From Chlorobiota bacterium (GTDB lineage: Bacteria; Bacteroidota; Bacteroidia; Bacteroidales; B39-G9): DNA of 5,691 nucleotides. Location of the stretch: assembly GCA_030632095.1 (NCBI GenBank), contig DAOVJU010000258.1, positions 1 to 5,691 of the forward strand, in the 5' to 3' direction. Of the stretch, positions 5,669 to 5,691 are shown in pieces; positions within the stretch are counted from its first letter, which is position 1, and every line of letters begins with the position of its first letter. A model generated the notes under the pieces. It ran no database searches. It saw only the letters and a program-made list of their open reading frames with translations, and was not told where the DNA came from. Position numbers and translations under genes: made by a program.

Positions 5669-5691
5669 TTAAATGTAATTACAAATTGAAA

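Overview
The window is very AT-rich (roughly 30% GC by eye) and reads as a chromosomal fragment of a member of the Bacteroidota, probably an uncultured or environmental anaerobe of the Bacteroidales/Marinilabiliales type. The main evidence is a secreted protein with a C-terminal type IX secretion (T9SS) sorting domain. Further support comes from the tail of a Bacteroidota-style lipoprotein with a YDD-NYP motif and from weak or absent Shine-Dalgarno sequences at most starts. No rRNA, tRNA, CRISPR, insertion sequence or phage gene is visible.

Layout. Positions 1-201 (+) hold the 3' end of a gene that begins outside the window. It converges on 254-1276 (-), a complete multi-pass membrane protein of the lysylphosphatidylglycerol synthase TM-region/UPF0104 (YbhN-like) flippase-like family. 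A 261-bp divergent spacer (1277-1537) separates it from 1538-3631 (+), a 697-residue secreted T9SS cargo protein. This protein appears to have an uncommon architecture: an alpha/beta GATase/DUF4350-like domain split by an inserted module resembling the uncharacterised 'KPVIYLYP' domain.

The right half is a co-directional minus-strand cluster, in transcription order: a short PlsC-type acyltransferase (5668-5108), a YafV/Nit2-like carbon-nitrogen hydrolase (omega-amidase type, 5065-4286), and a stand-alone TrpG/PabA glutamine amidotransferase (4215-3649). The spacers are 42 and 70 nt, so a single transcript is plausible. The amidotransferase has no chorismate-binding partner (TrpE/PabB) beside it. 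It converges tail to tail with the T9SS gene across only 17 nt.

The most interesting small-scale structure is in the 70-nt leader of the amidotransferase gene. That gene must start at TTG, because an in-frame stop lies two codons upstream and no ATG is near. The TTG overlaps the TGA of a tiny open frame (MILQELNKI) that contains the AGGAG Shine-Dalgarno. The same stretch is a diverged copy of the 3' coding end of the neighbouring nitrilase gene (TVELSLQELNK against TVEPMILQELNK). This suggests a local partial duplication that may have supplied the translation signal.
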